A stretch of 58,725 nucleotides of DNA. Origin: Pancytospora philotis (lineage: Eukaryota > Microsporidia). Under the pieces are notes generated by a model. The model was given only the letters and a program-made list of their open reading frames with translations. It did no database searches and was not told where the DNA came from. The stretch covers positions 1 through 58,725 of the forward strand of contig JALRLY010000254.1 in assembly GCA_023647555.1 (NCBI GenBank), written 5' to 3'. Below are positions 7,751 to 17,531 of this stretch, in pieces (the first letter of the stretch is position 1; every line of letters begins with the position of its first letter). Position numbers and translations under genes: made by a program.

Positions 7751-10066
7751 ATGGAAACCAAATGCGTGCTGGACTTCCACGCAGAGGTACTGGGCGTAGC
7801 AGTAACTACAGAGCGGCTCTATGCAATGCTCCCGCACAGAGTGATTGTTTTCGATGATGAGTACCGCATCGTAAGATCAATCACAATCGCTCAACTAGCT
7901 AGAGTTACGCTACGCCTCGAGGATCTGTACGTGACTGCACCGGCTACACCTCATAATTCCCATGCAGCAAAGACTGATACGGTAGAAATTGATGGTTTAA
8001 CGACACAGGTAGCTTCGCAAGGTCCGCTCAGACTACTCGTCGACCATCTGCCAGAAAGCCCGGTCAGTCAATCGATCATGCACTGCCTGTCTCCGGTGTA
8101 TCCGCACGCACTCGCGGTTTCGGATAATGTGCTGTATCTGTTCACGAACAGGTCCATGGCAATCGTGTCGGGTGGTGTTGCCCTTGATATTCCGGTCGCA
8201 TATGTATCCCACGCGGTTTGCGGCGCTATTCTCTATGTCCTGCTGCGAGACAGGTTGGTTGCTATACGAGAGCGCAGCATAATCGCCGATGCGCCACTCT
8301 CGGGCAGTATGCTCTTGGCCTGTGGCCCACATTTGATTCTTATCAGCGGACGCGAGATGAGCTTGGTATGCACATCGAGCTACGCTATACTCGATACCAT
8401 CATAATGCCGTACAACGTCCTAGCAGCCACACCAAATGGGGCCTCGTCTGCGATACTGACGTACAGTATGTCAAATGAGAGCATTGTTACAATAGCGGCA
8501 CGGCTTACAGTCGAAGAGGGCAAACTGTACCTCAAGGCTATCGAACTACCTCGCCGATGCACGCGCGTACTAAAGCAGGATAGCCATCACATTGCCCTTT
8601 GTAGCACAGCGATAGTAGTTATCAGAGGAAACGCAGTTACAAGTGCTCTACAGTACGAAACTGTTTGCGCTGATAAAGACGCGCTATCGACTGCTCCAGC
8701 AGAAGACAAGATGCGCAATATCTTAGCTGTAGAGCGCAATAAATGCGATTGCGCGAGTGGTAGCGCCGCATTTTCACGCCATTATGATAGAAGTATCGGT
8801 ATAACCGTGATAGAGCCTGAGACTGTACACCCCAAAATGCGGGGCGCCGCTGAGCATGGCTGGTCGCTGGTAAGCTCAGCATGGCTGCATACCATCACAA
8901 ATGAGGAGCATCGGCTCAGCTTCGATTTCAGGGAGCCTATTCTCGATTTCAAAGTAAGAGACAACCTGATTTTTATCAAAGCTGGTGCACGCATGCTGAA
9001 GCTATACGATATGCAGCAGCGCCGGTTCACCTTCATCCAGACTTTCAACGAGCCGATCCAGGGTTTTAGTGTGGACGATGGTCTGACAGTGTCCTTCGCC
9101 CGTGGATACGCCATGTACTACATTTTGCGGGATACAATCAGTTACTGCTACAGCCGCGGCGATGCCAGGCCTCCTTCAGTTTGCTGCCATCCTGAATACG
9201 TACTAAAAAAGGCTAATATGAATATGCACGCAGATTCAGAATTGCATGCCGCTGTATCCAGCAGCCAGCTGTATGCCACTGCAGACGCAATATATGTGAA
9301 CCAAAAGCTTTGTTCAGGACAGGCAAAGTCGAACTCAGCCTGTAAGCGCTTAACATACGAATGCGCTGAAATTGCACTGACCCTGGAGAATGGACATCTC
9401 ATCGCAGTAGCAGATGGTATCAAGAGAGAGCGCACCGTAGAATTGCCTGTGCATGCCATAGCATACCACAGAGATTCAATTATCTTGGCCTATGACGAAT
9501 ATGTAGCGTTCTACAAGCTAGGAAGGCAGAACATTTTGCAGAAGTCAAGGATAATGATCGCGAACGTCACTGGTTTCTACTGTGCAGGTTTATTCATAGT
9601 AGCAGCAGTGCGAGACAATGCATTTGCACTATTGTTAGACCAGCAGGTGGTATATCGCAGCGAATTCCTGTTCAACGTCACGGCAGTCTGCATGTTTGCT
9701 GGGCATTTGATCATCGGATCCGACGATTCGTACATCAGGGTCTATACGGTCGACGACTTCCTTCAGGTATGCTCATTCTTCGTAGATGGCATCCCTTTTG
9801 GCTTATGCACGCAGCGCACTAGCTATCTCGGCGTGGAGCGGGAGGTGCTTCTGTACTGCTGCGACGGTGGCGTGGTCGGCGAGTTCGTTGAAGCAAAGGA
9901 TACACGCAGGCTCCTATACAGGATAGAGAACCGAGCGTGTGCGTACCGCCTGGACCAGTTTGGCGTTATCGACAAAAATCTTGCAGTTACACAGTTTGAG
10001 CCCATCAATTGTGGTCCGGGTGATCGCGATTTGTATCAGGTACTGCGCATGTTGAACATGGAATAG
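7751..10066 (+). CDS. Large divergent protein with propeller-like repeats, unidentified
   Basis: The 771-residue protein is read from the first ATG of the frame; there is no ATG further upstream. The chain is dense in short beta-type segments such as NVLYLFTNRSMAIVSGG, DNLIFIKAGARMLKLYD, GHLIIGSDDSYIRVYTVDD and REVLLYCCDGGVVGEF. This spacing suggests one or more beta-propellers. Its size and the pattern near the C-terminus recall CPSF160/SF3b130/DDB1-type multi-propeller proteins, but I see no decisive signature. No signal peptide or transmembrane helix is evident. Codon use is clearly less G/C-biased than in the neighbouring conserved genes, which fits a fast-evolving gene. No CCC/GGG motif lies directly at the start. 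Confidence 0.75.
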   Translation: METKCVLDFHAEVLGVAVTTERLYAMLPHRVIVFDDEYRIVRSITIAQLARVTLRLEDLYVTAPATPHNSHAAKTDTVEIDGLTTQVASQGPLRLLVDHLPESPVSQSIMHCLSPVYPHALAVSDNVLYLFTNRSMAIVSGGVALDIPVAYVSHAVCGAILYVLLRDRLVAIRERSIIADAPLSGSMLLACGPHLILISGREMSLVCTSSYAILDTIIMPYNVLAATPNGASSAILTYSMSNESIVTIAARLTVEEGKLYLKAIELPRRCTRVLKQDSHHIALCSTAIVVIRGNAVTSALQYETVCADKDALSTAPAEDKMRNILAVERNKCDCASGSAAFSRHYDRSIGITVIEPETVHPKMRGAAEHGWSLVSSAWLHTITNEEHRLSFDFREPILDFKVRDNLIFIKAGARMLKLYDMQQRRFTFIQTFNEPIQGFSVDDGLTVSFARGYAMYYILRDTISYCYSRGDARPPSVCCHPEYVLKKANMNMHADSELHAAVSSSQLYATADAIYVNQKLCSGQAKSNSACKRLTYECAEIALTLENGHLIAVADGIKRERTVELPVHAIAYHRDSIILAYDEYVAFYKLGRQNILQKSRIMIANVTGFYCAGLFIVAAVRDNAFALLLDQQVVYRSEFLFNVTAVCMFAGHLIIGSDDSYIRVYTVDDFLQVCSFFVDGIPFGLCTQRTSYLGVEREVLLYCCDGGVVGEFVEAKDTRRLLYRIENRACAYRLDQFGVIDKNLAVTQFEPINCGPGDRDLYQVLRMLNME

Positions 10067-10195
10067 TAGTTTCACAATTGTTTAATAAATGCGTGCTTTA
10101 CAGGTGCTACTTTTACATGCTGATATGCATGTGCGCAGAATGAATGACCTTATGTACTATGGTGCATTTATCGTCGTTTAGACCAGCGCCACGAC

Positions 10196-10753
10196 CTATA
10201 GGAAGTTGCCGTGTATATCCTGCCCGCCGAGCAGCGTCGAGCCGTTGGTGTCCGCCTCCAGCGGCTTGCGCATATCGTATGCGTCCTCGATCGGCATCGC
10301 GTAGTAGTCGAAGACGTGGCGGTACACAGCGTAGCCGTTCCGCTTGTAGAACTCGACCGCCACGGAGTTGCTCTTGCGCACGTAGAGGTCCGCGAAGTGG
10401 GCCGCGCAGCTGTTGCCGTTGCTCTCTATGTGGCGGAGCATGAGCGCGCCCAGCCCGCTGTTTCTGCAGCCCGGGCTGATGCTCAGCGCGCTGATGTGCA
10501 TGCACAGCTTGTCCTTCATCTCCACCTTTCCGAAGATGTAGCCGAGCACCGGGCCGCGCAGCACCAGCGTGGATGGCTGGGCAGGGACGGGCTCTGCGTT
10601 GCCGTCAAAGCGCTTGATCGTGATGAAGTGCTCCGGGTTGGTGTGCAGGTAGGTGAGGTAGTAGTCGAGCGTGAAGTTTTCCGAGTTCCTGTCCAGGTTG
10701 GTGGTGTCGAGGCTGAACAGGTCGAGCGGCGTCATCGGCTCGAGCACGTGCAT
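10196..10753 (-). CDS. NAT3: NatB catalytic subunit, N-terminal acetyltransferase Naa20
   Basis: The 185-residue GNAT enzyme acetylates protein N-termini beginning Met-Asp/Glu/Asn/Gln. Diagnostic stretches are LDLFSLDTTNLDRNSENF near the N-terminus, the acetyl-CoA loop RNSGLG, the phrase LYVRKSNSVAVEFYKRNGY, and DAYDMRKPLEAD, which is characteristic of Naa20. The start is the ATG ending at 10753, with an AAAATTTTT box about 20 bases upstream. A second in-frame ATG six codons later (MTPLDLF) matches the usual family start and could be used instead. The auxiliary subunit Naa25 is not in this window. A second acetyltransferase, Naa50-like, lies at 35052. Confidence 0.93.
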   Translation of the reverse strand: MHVLEPMTPLDLFSLDTTNLDRNSENFTLDYYLTYLHTNPEHFITIKRFDGNAEPVPAQPSTLVLRGPVLGYIFGKVEMKDKLCMHISALSISPGCRNSGLGALMLRHIESNGNSCAAHFADLYVRKSNSVAVEFYKRNGYAVYRHVFDYYAMPIEDAYDMRKPLEADTNGSTLLGGQDIHGNFL

Positions 10754-10800
10754 GGGAACTGCCGGCCGTAAAAATTTTAGCCAAGCGCTAATCTGAAATG

Positions 10801-10834
10801 CCGTGCAAATTAGTATTCCGTGCAGATTAGTATA
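10801..10834. repeat. Two 17-bp direct repeats upstream of the NatB gene
   Basis: CCGTGCAAATTAGTATT is followed at once by CCGTGCAGATTAGTATA. The two copies differ at two positions. They lie in the spacer between the starts of Naa20 and the 3' end of SPT6, about 50-80 bases from the Naa20 ATG. A regulatory role is possible but not shown. Confidence 0.6.
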
Positions 10835-10954
10835 CATGGAAATGCTGTAACGGTGCGTTATTATATGACATAGTACAAAATACACCAGCTAAAGCAAAAA
10901 TGTACTCGATGCATCATACACAGACCTATAATAATTAATTTACCTGATAATCTA

Positions 10955-13621
10955 TCACTTGAAAGTGCCCTTGGCGAAGCTGATGAAAGCATCGATGCTT
11001 GGGAAGTTGTGGTTTTTGTAGACCAGCCGGTCCGCCTCTATTCTGACCAGCACCCGCTTGTTCGCGAAGAGGAACTCGAGGCAGCCGGGCGCCTGCACCG
11101 ACAGGATGACCGCGTAGCGCATGTACTGGTCGGAGCCGCCCACGTACGCCAGCGCCTCAGCCTCGCTGCGATAGTAGTGCTTGTACGAGGTGATGCTGTA
11201 TACGATCCTGTAGAGGCGTCTGATGTAGTCGTTGATGAACTCGTCCAGGCCAGAGTAGATGTGGTTATTATGTACAAACTCCCAGCTACCGTCGTCGGAC
11301 GCGCCGCCGGCCGCCGCGCCGCGCTGCTTTACGCGGACCTTGATGGGCGCGTACACGCCGGACTGCAGCTTGCAGATGACCACGCAGCAGTCGGCCTCCG
11401 ACGAGGGCCGCACCATGATCTTCTGGTTGTCCTGCTCCATGAGCCGCACGAGCGAGCCGTGGTCCATGTTCCTGAAGAGCCGGTGCTTGATGTACAGCCT
11501 GCCGCTCTGGGCCGCGGGGCTGTCCACTATGTCGCCGTTGTAGCTCAGCGTCTGGTAGCTCGGGCCGCTGATGCGCACGGTGACCAGCTGGTTGAGCGCG
11601 TACTCAGAGTCCTTCCTGATGTAGACGGTGGCCGTGCGCGGCACGCTATGGCCGCTCTCCTCGCTCGCAACGGCGCACTCGACGATGTAAAAGTCGCGCC
11701 CGACCTTGACCACTACGCCGGCCGCGAGCTCGCCCAGCTCGCACACTACATCGTTGAATATCTGGCGGTCGGTAGCACCGCGGAACGGCTCTGGCTTCTT
11801 CGAAAGCAGCATCTCTTTGATCGAGTGCAGCGCGTCCGCTCCGTCCGGGATCCGCACGTCCCGCAGCACATGCAGGTTCTCGAGCAGCTCCGCCACGATC
11901 TGCGCGTCGTCGTTCTTACCGAGCCCGTCGTAGCCTGCGGTGTCGCGTTCCTTGTGTATCACGTATGCACTTTTGCAAAGCACCGTTGCGAGGGAGTAGT
12001 CCTTGGGGTGGACGGGCGTCGCGTCGAGCGGGTTGGAGGAGTCGTCGAGCACGAAGAAGGTCGCCAGGCTGGCAAAGGAGGTCGGCGCGAAGATGGTGCG
12101 CAGATCCTCCAGGCTGGTGACGCCCGCGTAATCGAAGTAGCGCTGCGACAGCGGCAGATCCAGCACGTAGAAGAGCGTGTGGCTGTACTGGTGGCACAGC
12201 GCGGCCTTCCAGTCCATTTTGTAGGCGGCCAGCGCGGTCCTGATGGCCCGTTTGAGGATGGTGTCCCTGTACGGAACGTACGCGCTCTGCTGCTTCGTGC
12301 CCGAAAAATAGCTGCCGTACAGCAGCCTGGAGAAGTACACGAACGGATTCTGGGCGAGGAAGGCGATGTCGTAGGAGATAGAAAACTCCTTGAGGTCCCC
12401 AAAAAAGGAAAGGCTGCGCGGGACGTATATCAGCGAGCCGCCCAGTTTGGGAATTAGATAGCGCACAGCAGCCGACGTGGAGGTGATGCAGATGTTGGTC
12501 GAGGAGGAGACGTAGCCGAGAATCCCCGCGACATCGCTGTCCTTGAATGCCGCGCTGCCGACCGCCCTTCCGCGCTCGTCGATGCAGGTGATCTTGCAGA
12601 ACCCGCGGTCGTGGAAAATCCCGGCGTAGGAGCCCTCGGGCCCCTTCAGGCTCGCAATGGCGTTGGTGAGCGACGGGAGGTCCTCGAAGATGGTGCGGAA
12701 CTCGCACGCGCTGCCATCGACGGTTGGCGCTGCTGTATTGAGGTGCTTGGACGCCTCTTGTGCGGTGATAGAGCCGCTAATAAGCAGCCGCTCGTTGATG
12801 CCCTTCAGATCCACGCTCACCAGCCGCCGCGCCTCCTCGATGACCTCGCCCCTCACACGGTTGCTCTGGCTCTCCTCGTCGGTCGTGAAGAGCCGGGACA
12901 GCATCCCGTTCGTCGCTGTGCTGTTCTTGAAGAGCAGGAGCTGCTCGTACTGCAGATTCACAAGGTCCCTAAAAACGGGCTTGGCCGAGATGCGCATCGC
13001 AAGCGGCTTGTAGGAGTGGGCATCGCCCGCAACCTCGCCGGACGGCTCAGCAAGCCGCTCCTTGGCCGCCAGATTATTGACGTACTCGACAACAGAAAGG
13101 AAGCCAGGCAGCTTCTCGTCGCCGTCGGTCCCCCGCGCGCGGCCCTCCAGCATCTTGCGGTAGGCCGGATACTCGCCGACCAGGTCGCAGACGTAGTACG
13201 CCTCCTTCACACTCAGCTGGCTGGCGTAGAAGGCCATGTACTCGGGCGGGAACCCGTCCACGCACATGCCGACCAGCTCGGTCGTTATCTGCGCGGCCAG
13301 CGGCCCAAGAGCCCTGCTCCGTACGAACTCGGCGCACGCCTCCTTGTACCCGGCGTTGAACGCCGCCTCATCGACCCGCCCGTCGCCGGTCTGGAGCATG
13401 TGGTCCATGCTGGGCGCGCTCTCCTTCTCCGCGGCGTAGATGTAGTCGTACTCGTGGCCGGTGCCGAACACATCCACGAAAAGCGGCTCGTACTCGCCGG
13501 CCTGGTCGCCGCCCTTGCTGATGCTGTCGTCAGACCCGTAGTCGCTCTCGTAGAGCACCCTTTTGGGGCGCTTGACGAGCCTCGAGCGCTGGATTATCTC
13601 CGGCTCCTCGCTGCTGCTCAT
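10955..13621 (-). CDS. SPT6: Transcription elongation factor SPT6, reduced
   Basis: The 888-residue protein is a reduced SPT6, a histone chaperone that travels with RNA polymerase II; family members usually exceed 1400 residues. The N-terminus is short and acidic (YESDYGSDDS). The middle corresponds to the death-like, YqgF and helix-hairpin-helix core. The C-terminal ~200 residues form the tandem SH2 module that binds the polymerase linker: YIKHRLFRNM, the phosphate-binding phrase IMVRPSSEADCCVV, then FVHNNHIYSGLDEFINDY. The ATG ending at 13621 follows AAAAATTTTCACCC, combining both start signals. The assignment rests mainly on the SH2 module and overall order. Confidence 0.88.
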   Translation of the reverse strand: MSSSEEPEIIQRSRLVKRPKRVLYESDYGSDDSISKGGDQAGEYEPLFVDVFGTGHEYDYIYAAEKESAPSMDHMLQTGDGRVDEAAFNAGYKEACAEFVRSRALGPLAAQITTELVGMCVDGFPPEYMAFYASQLSVKEAYYVCDLVGEYPAYRKMLEGRARGTDGDEKLPGFLSVVEYVNNLAAKERLAEPSGEVAGDAHSYKPLAMRISAKPVFRDLVNLQYEQLLLFKNSTATNGMLSRLFTTDEESQSNRVRGEVIEEARRLVSVDLKGINERLLISGSITAQEASKHLNTAAPTVDGSACEFRTIFEDLPSLTNAIASLKGPEGSYAGIFHDRGFCKITCIDERGRAVGSAAFKDSDVAGILGYVSSSTNICITSTSAAVRYLIPKLGGSLIYVPRSLSFFGDLKEFSISYDIAFLAQNPFVYFSRLLYGSYFSGTKQQSAYVPYRDTILKRAIRTALAAYKMDWKAALCHQYSHTLFYVLDLPLSQRYFDYAGVTSLEDLRTIFAPTSFASLATFFVLDDSSNPLDATPVHPKDYSLATVLCKSAYVIHKERDTAGYDGLGKNDDAQIVAELLENLHVLRDVRIPDGADALHSIKEMLLSKKPEPFRGATDRQIFNDVVCELGELAAGVVVKVGRDFYIVECAVASEESGHSVPRTATVYIRKDSEYALNQLVTVRISGPSYQTLSYNGDIVDSPAAQSGRLYIKHRLFRNMDHGSLVRLMEQDNQKIMVRPSSEADCCVVICKLQSGVYAPIKVRVKQRGAAAGGASDDGSWEFVHNNHIYSGLDEFINDYIRRLYRIVYSITSYKHYYRSEAEALAYVGGSDQYMRYAVILSVQAPGCLEFLFANKRVLVRIEADRLVYKNHNFPSIDAFISFAKGTFK

Positions 13622-13941
13622 GGGTGAAAATTTTTAGATCTACAAACACGCCTCGTGCGATCACTCTCGGTTGTAGCCTCCCATCGCATTGGCCTGATTC
13701 GCCGGCCGTGAGCAAAATTTTAGCAGCGGGCTTTTCGGCTTAGTGAGCTGCGGTTTGCATATTAGACGACAATACAACGTTACAGATTGATAGCACATTG
13801 CGCTTAAATAAAAGGCAGTTCTCATCACTGCGAGAGAAATAACACCAAAGTGATAAAACAGCTAGACCCGCCCTGTCCGCATCCATTCCATAGCACAGCG
13901 TCATATCATATCATATTTGTGAACTCTTTATTAAATTTTAT
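13622..13941. other. Intergenic region between SPT6 and uS5 (both minus strand)
   Basis: The right part contains the SPT6 upstream box and a GC-rich patch. A short TCATA triplet repeat lies at 13901-13915. AT-rich sequence with AATAAA/TTTATT-like motifs near 13925-13945 probably serves uS5 mRNA 3' processing. I see no convincing small gene or folded RNA. Confidence 0.4.
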
Positions 13942-14661
13942 TTAAAAAGTCGCGTTCTCAAACTGGGCAAGCACCTCAGCATGCTCAACCACAGGGTTGA
14001 TCCTCTTGGGCGCGGCCTCCCACTGGCTGGGAATGAACATGTTGCTGGAGTTCTCGAGCGCAAGGATCGTGGCCTTCGCCATGTTCTCGGTCGTCTTGGT
14101 GCAGCCGTAGGACTTCACGTAGATGTCCTTCAGCCCAGCGAGCTCGAAGATCTTGCGGTGCACCTCGGAGACCTCGAAGCCGGTGCCCATGGTGGCCGGG
14201 ATGAGCTTCACGGTGACGGAGCCGCACTTGCCGGAGGCGCGCACAGCAACGGTGTGCTTGTTGCCGCTGTCGCCGTCCCACTGGCCCATCCGCACGGGGA
14301 TCATGTTCATCTTGGCGCGCGCGATGGCGCCCTTGATGGCGACGCTCATCTCGCGCGAGGAGTGCGTGCCGATGCCGATGTACCCGTTGCAGTTGCCGAT
14401 GATGACGCAGGCCTTCATGCTCGTCTTCTGGCCGGCCTTGGACTGCTTCTGCACGGACTTGCTCGCAATGAGCTCCTCGCGCAGGTTGGCCTTGCCGAGC
14501 AGGTGGTCCACGATCTCAGGCTCCTTGATTCTGTAGGAGCTGCGGAAGATCTCCTCGATGCTCGTGATCTTGCCCATCTTCACAAGGCGGCCGACCCGGG
14601 TCTTGGGGACCCACTCCTGCTCGCGGCGGAACTTAGGCCTGGCAGTTTTCTCAGCAACCAT
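13942..14661 (-). CDS. RPS2: 40S ribosomal protein S2 (uS5)
   Basis: The 239-residue small-subunit protein is part of the decoding site region. The S5 N-terminal double-stranded-RNA-binding fold is clear: KACVIIGNCNGYIGIGTHSS, then AIKGAIARAKMNMIPVRMG. The C-terminal S5 domain carries KLIPATMGTGFEVSEVHRKIFELAGLKDIYVKSYG and TTENMAKATILAL. The archaeal/eukaryotic phrases WVPKTRVGRLVKMGKI and IFRSSYRIKEPEIVD are present. The usual Gly/Arg-rich N-terminal extension is missing. Codon use is extremely G/C-ending, as expected for high expression. No intron is seen. Confidence 0.97.
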   Translation of the reverse strand: MVAEKTARPKFRREQEWVPKTRVGRLVKMGKITSIEEIFRSSYRIKEPEIVDHLLGKANLREELIASKSVQKQSKAGQKTSMKACVIIGNCNGYIGIGTHSSREMSVAIKGAIARAKMNMIPVRMGQWDGDSGNKHTVAVRASGKCGSVTVKLIPATMGTGFEVSEVHRKIFELAGLKDIYVKSYGCTKTTENMAKATILALENSSNMFIPSQWEAAPKRINPVVEHAEVLAQFENATF

Positions 14662-14673
14662 TAAGGGCTGTCT

Positions 14674-14692
14674 AAAAATTTTTTAAAAATTT
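14674..14692 (-). promoter_or_regulatory. Doubled AAAAATTT box upstream of uS5
   Basis: On the minus strand AAATTTTTAAAAAATTTTT precedes the ATG by about 12 bases. It is two fused copies of the AAAATTTT box seen at many starts here. The other ribosomal protein gene (eL31) also carries a doubled box, which suggests that doubling marks strongly expressed genes. Confidence 0.6.
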
Positions 14693-15124
14693 GCCGGCGT
14701 TAAAATTTGCTTGCGACGTGCTGCAAAGCCGCAGCGGGGTGCGTATGGAATGCAAGCGTGCCATTAGATTACCGCTTGTCATGTTTGGCCTAAGTTTGCG
14801 CTCTGCTTCGTATTTTCGGCGCTTACAAGACAATTTTGACGTAAAATTCAAATATTTTTGCTGACTGTCGGTTTCTCGGGCTTTCAGCCTGTATGCGATT
14901 GAAATGCACTCGTATAGCTGGCTCTAAACATCCGCATGCTTTGTCAGTATCGTATCAGCTTATCCAAATACGCGAAGAATCAGTGCTTTGCCACATAATT
15001 TATCTTCGCCGGTGATTATTACACTGGATCTGCCCATTGCAATGCCTGAGCAAAATATTGCGAAGCCCAATCACCGGCAATTGCTGAATTTAGTCTGAAA
15101 GCTGCCAGTGCCCGTAACTACGCC

Positions 15125-15134
15125 AAAATTTTTG
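15125..15134 (+). promoter_or_regulatory. AAAATTTTTG box upstream of SHMT
   Basis: AAAATTTTTG ends five bases before the SHMT ATG, the same arrangement as at PheRS and Cia1. It supports the chosen start. Confidence 0.6.
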
Positions 15135-15139
15135 AGCGC

Positions 15140-16501
15140 ATGCTGCACGACTACCTGCAGGACTGCGATCCCGAGATCGACGAGCTCATCAGGCGCGAGG
15201 AGAAGCGCCAGCGCGAGACGCTCGAGCTGATCGCCAGCGAGAACTTCACGTCGGTGAGCGTGATGCAGGCGGGCTCGTCGGTGCTCACCAACAAGTACTC
15301 GGAGGGCCAGGTCGGCATGCGCTACTACGGCGGCAACGAGAACATCGACAAGATCGAGACCATCTGCAAGCAGCGCGCGCTCGCGCTCTTCGGCCTGGAT
15401 CCCGCGGTGTGGGACGTCAATGTGCAGCCGCTCTCCGGCTCCGCGGCCAACATCGCGGTCTACACGGGGCTGTGCGGGCCGGGCGGCAAGATCATGGGCC
15501 TCGACCTGCCGTCCGGCGGGCACCTCACGCACGGCTTCCAGACGCCGCGGCGCAAGATCTCGGCCAGCAGCATGTTCTTCCGCTCCGAGGCCTACAAGTG
15601 CGGCGCCGACGGCCTCGTCGACTACGAGCGGCTTGCCGAGCAGTGCAGCGACTTCCAGCCGGACGTGCTGATATGCGGCGGGTCGGCGTACGTGCGCGAG
15701 TTCGACTACGCGCGGCTGCGCGACATCGCCGGCGACGCCTTCCTGATGATGGACATGGCGCATGTCTCCGGGCTGATCGCGGCGGGCGCCATGGCGAGCC
15801 CGTTCGAGCACTGCGACGTGGTCACGACCACCGCGCACAAGGTGCTGCGCGGGCCGCGCGCCGCGATGATCTTCTACCGCAAGGAGAAGATAAGGAACGG
15901 CCGCCCGTTCAACGTCAAGAGCGCGATCGACAGCGCCGTCTTTCCCGGGCTGCAGGGCGGCCCGCACAACCAGAAGATCGCGGCGCTGGCGGTCGCGCTG
16001 CGCCAGGCTGCGTCCGAGGAGTACAAGCAGTATGCCCGCCAGGTTCTGGCGAACGCGCAGGCCATGGACACGGAGCTCAGGCGCCTCGGCTACCGCACCC
16101 TCACCGGCGGGACCGACTGCCACATGCTGCTGCTGTGCCTCGACGGCATCGGCGGCGCGGAGGTCGAGCGCGCGTGCGAGTACGCGAACATCTGCGTGAA
16201 CCGCAACTGCATCGTGTCGGACACCTCCCCGCTCAATCCGTCGGCGGTACGCCTCGGCACGCCCGCCCTCACGACGCGCGGCTTTGCAGAGGCGGACTTC
16301 GTGCGCACCGTGGGCTACATCGACCGCGCGATCCAGATTGCGCGGAAGGCGCGCGTGCTCTGCCTCGACGAGCACGGCGCCGTGTGCATGCCGCGCTTCT
16401 GCGAGGCGCTGCTCGCGGACCAGGCCCTGCAGAAGCTCAAAGCGGAGGTTATGGAATTTGTGAGCGGATTCAGTATTCCGTGCTTCAATTATCGGTATTA
16501 A
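15140..16501 (+). CDS. SHM2: Serine hydroxymethyltransferase, cytosolic type
   Basis: The 453-residue PLP enzyme interconverts serine and glycine and charges tetrahydrofolate with a one-carbon unit. Recognisable blocks are LELIASENF, NKYSEGQVGMRYYGGNENID, NVQPLSGSAAN, LPSGGHLTHG, MMDMAHVSGLIAAG and FPGLQGGPHN. The PLP-binding lysine is in VVTTTAHKVLRGPR (K234). The family norm there is TTTTHK, so the residue before the histidine is Ala instead of Thr. The length is close to normal, with a shortened C-terminus. The gene starts five bases after the AAAATTTTTG box and has strong G/C-ending codon bias. Confidence 0.96.
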   Translation: MLHDYLQDCDPEIDELIRREEKRQRETLELIASENFTSVSVMQAGSSVLTNKYSEGQVGMRYYGGNENIDKIETICKQRALALFGLDPAVWDVNVQPLSGSAANIAVYTGLCGPGGKIMGLDLPSGGHLTHGFQTPRRKISASSMFFRSEAYKCGADGLVDYERLAEQCSDFQPDVLICGGSAYVREFDYARLRDIAGDAFLMMDMAHVSGLIAAGAMASPFEHCDVVTTTAHKVLRGPRAAMIFYRKEKIRNGRPFNVKSAIDSAVFPGLQGGPHNQKIAALAVALRQAASEEYKQYARQVLANAQAMDTELRRLGYRTLTGGTDCHMLLLCLDGIGGAEVERACEYANICVNRNCIVSDTSPLNPSAVRLGTPALTTRGFAEADFVRTVGYIDRAIQIARKARVLCLDEHGAVCMPRFCEALLADQALQKLKAEVMEFVSGFSIPCFNYRY

Positions 16502-16658
16502 AAATGTGCCTTTTGTGTGTTTTCGATTGTTATACGGCGTGCTGCATCCGGGACGCGACACAGGCGCCGCCCTTGCGAGCATGTGAGTGGCTGTGCACTG
16601 CCTGCGGTGTTTTGGCGGTGTTTTAGACCGCGATAAAACAGTCAGAGCGCGGCCGGGG

Positions 16659-17531
16659 ATGCAGGAGAGGTGCAAGAACATCTGCACGCGCGCCATCGTG
16701 GCGCTGAAGGACGGCCCGCTGCACAGGACCATCCAGGATTTTATCGTGAGCAGCAGCGAGATCCTCGGCGCGAGCTGCGGTGTTTCAGAGCTCCCCGACG
16801 GCAGCGCCTGGCCCGGCCGGGCGCAGGACGGGGCGCGCGCGCCGACCTGCAACCAGCTGGTCAACCAGTTCTACGACTACGTGTGCCAGAAGCACAGGAT
16901 CCCCTGCGAGTGCGGCATGCTGATCGTGGAGCGCATGCTGACGCTGAACGCGTTCGACCGGCTCCGGCAGGCGGAGAACACGCACAACACGCTCGTGAAC
17001 AACAAGATCTTCCTGTACAAATGGATCAGGAGCGAGCACCTCGAGATACCCTTCGCTGTGCCGAGCGCGGTGGTGGCCGCCTTCTCCAAGATCAAGAGCC
17101 ACGCGCTGCCGTCCGGCAAGATCGAGGCGTACATCCTCGCGGTGCAGGAGCTGCAGCGCAGCGCGGGCAAGGCCGCCGGCCACGACCAGCTGTTTTCAGC
17201 GCTGATCTACGCGCTCCTCAAGACGCAGATCGCCGACCTGGAGATGCACTTCCTCTGCATGCTCAAGTACCGCCGGCGCTACGGCGGGCCCTGCGCGGAG
17301 ATGTGCCGGCACGGGTTCGACATCAACGTGCGCTGCGACTGCCTCTGCAGGAGCGACTGGAAGGACGAGGACGTCTACTACCTCGTGATGGGCATGGCGG
17401 CGCTCGACTTCATCGCGAAGCTCGAGTTCTACAGCCTGAAGATCGGCGTGGCCGAGTTCAACCTGGAGATAAGCGCCCGGATCGAGAAGATACAGCTCTC
17501 GGGCCAAGACGAGCAGCCGAAAATAAAGTAA
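16659..17531 (+). CDS. VPS9-domain protein, probable Rab5/Vps21-type guanine nucleotide exchange factor
   Basis: The 290-residue protein starts at the ATG preceded by GGCCGGGG; the upstream in-frame extension has no ATG. Its central part reads as a VPS9 domain: an N-terminal helical bundle (FLYKWIRSEHLEIPF), then SGKIEAYILAVQELQRSA, then the Asp/Gln-rich catalytic region GHDQLFSALIYALLKTQIADLEMHFLCMLKYR. VPS9 proteins load GTP on Rab5-family GTPases in early endosome and vacuole traffic. No CUE, RIN or other accessory domain is visible. The C-terminal part (DEDVYYLVMGMAALDFIAKLEF) also fits the end of the VPS9 fold. The call rests on domain pattern alone. Confidence 0.7.
   Translation: MQERCKNICTRAIVALKDGPLHRTIQDFIVSSSEILGASCGVSELPDGSAWPGRAQDGARAPTCNQLVNQFYDYVCQKHRIPCECGMLIVERMLTLNAFDRLRQAENTHNTLVNNKIFLYKWIRSEHLEIPFAVPSAVVAAFSKIKSHALPSGKIEAYILAVQELQRSAGKAAGHDQLFSALIYALLKTQIADLEMHFLCMLKYRRRYGGPCAEMCRHGFDINVRCDCLCRSDWKDEDVYYLVMGMAALDFIAKLEFYSLKIGVAEFNLEISARIEKIQLSGQDEQPKIK

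Larger units (their letters stand above)
14662..15139. other. Divergent promoter region between uS5 and SHMT
   Basis: This is 478 bases of AT-richer DNA between two divergently transcribed, highly codon-biased genes. It contains the uS5 doubled box at the left end and the SHMT box at the right end. No ORF or tRNA was found inside. Confidence 0.5.

Noticed and set aside
15071..16864. 597-codon minus-strand frame across SHMT
   Set aside because: It is an antisense shadow of a strongly codon-biased gene, rich in Arg, Ala, His and Val with no motif.
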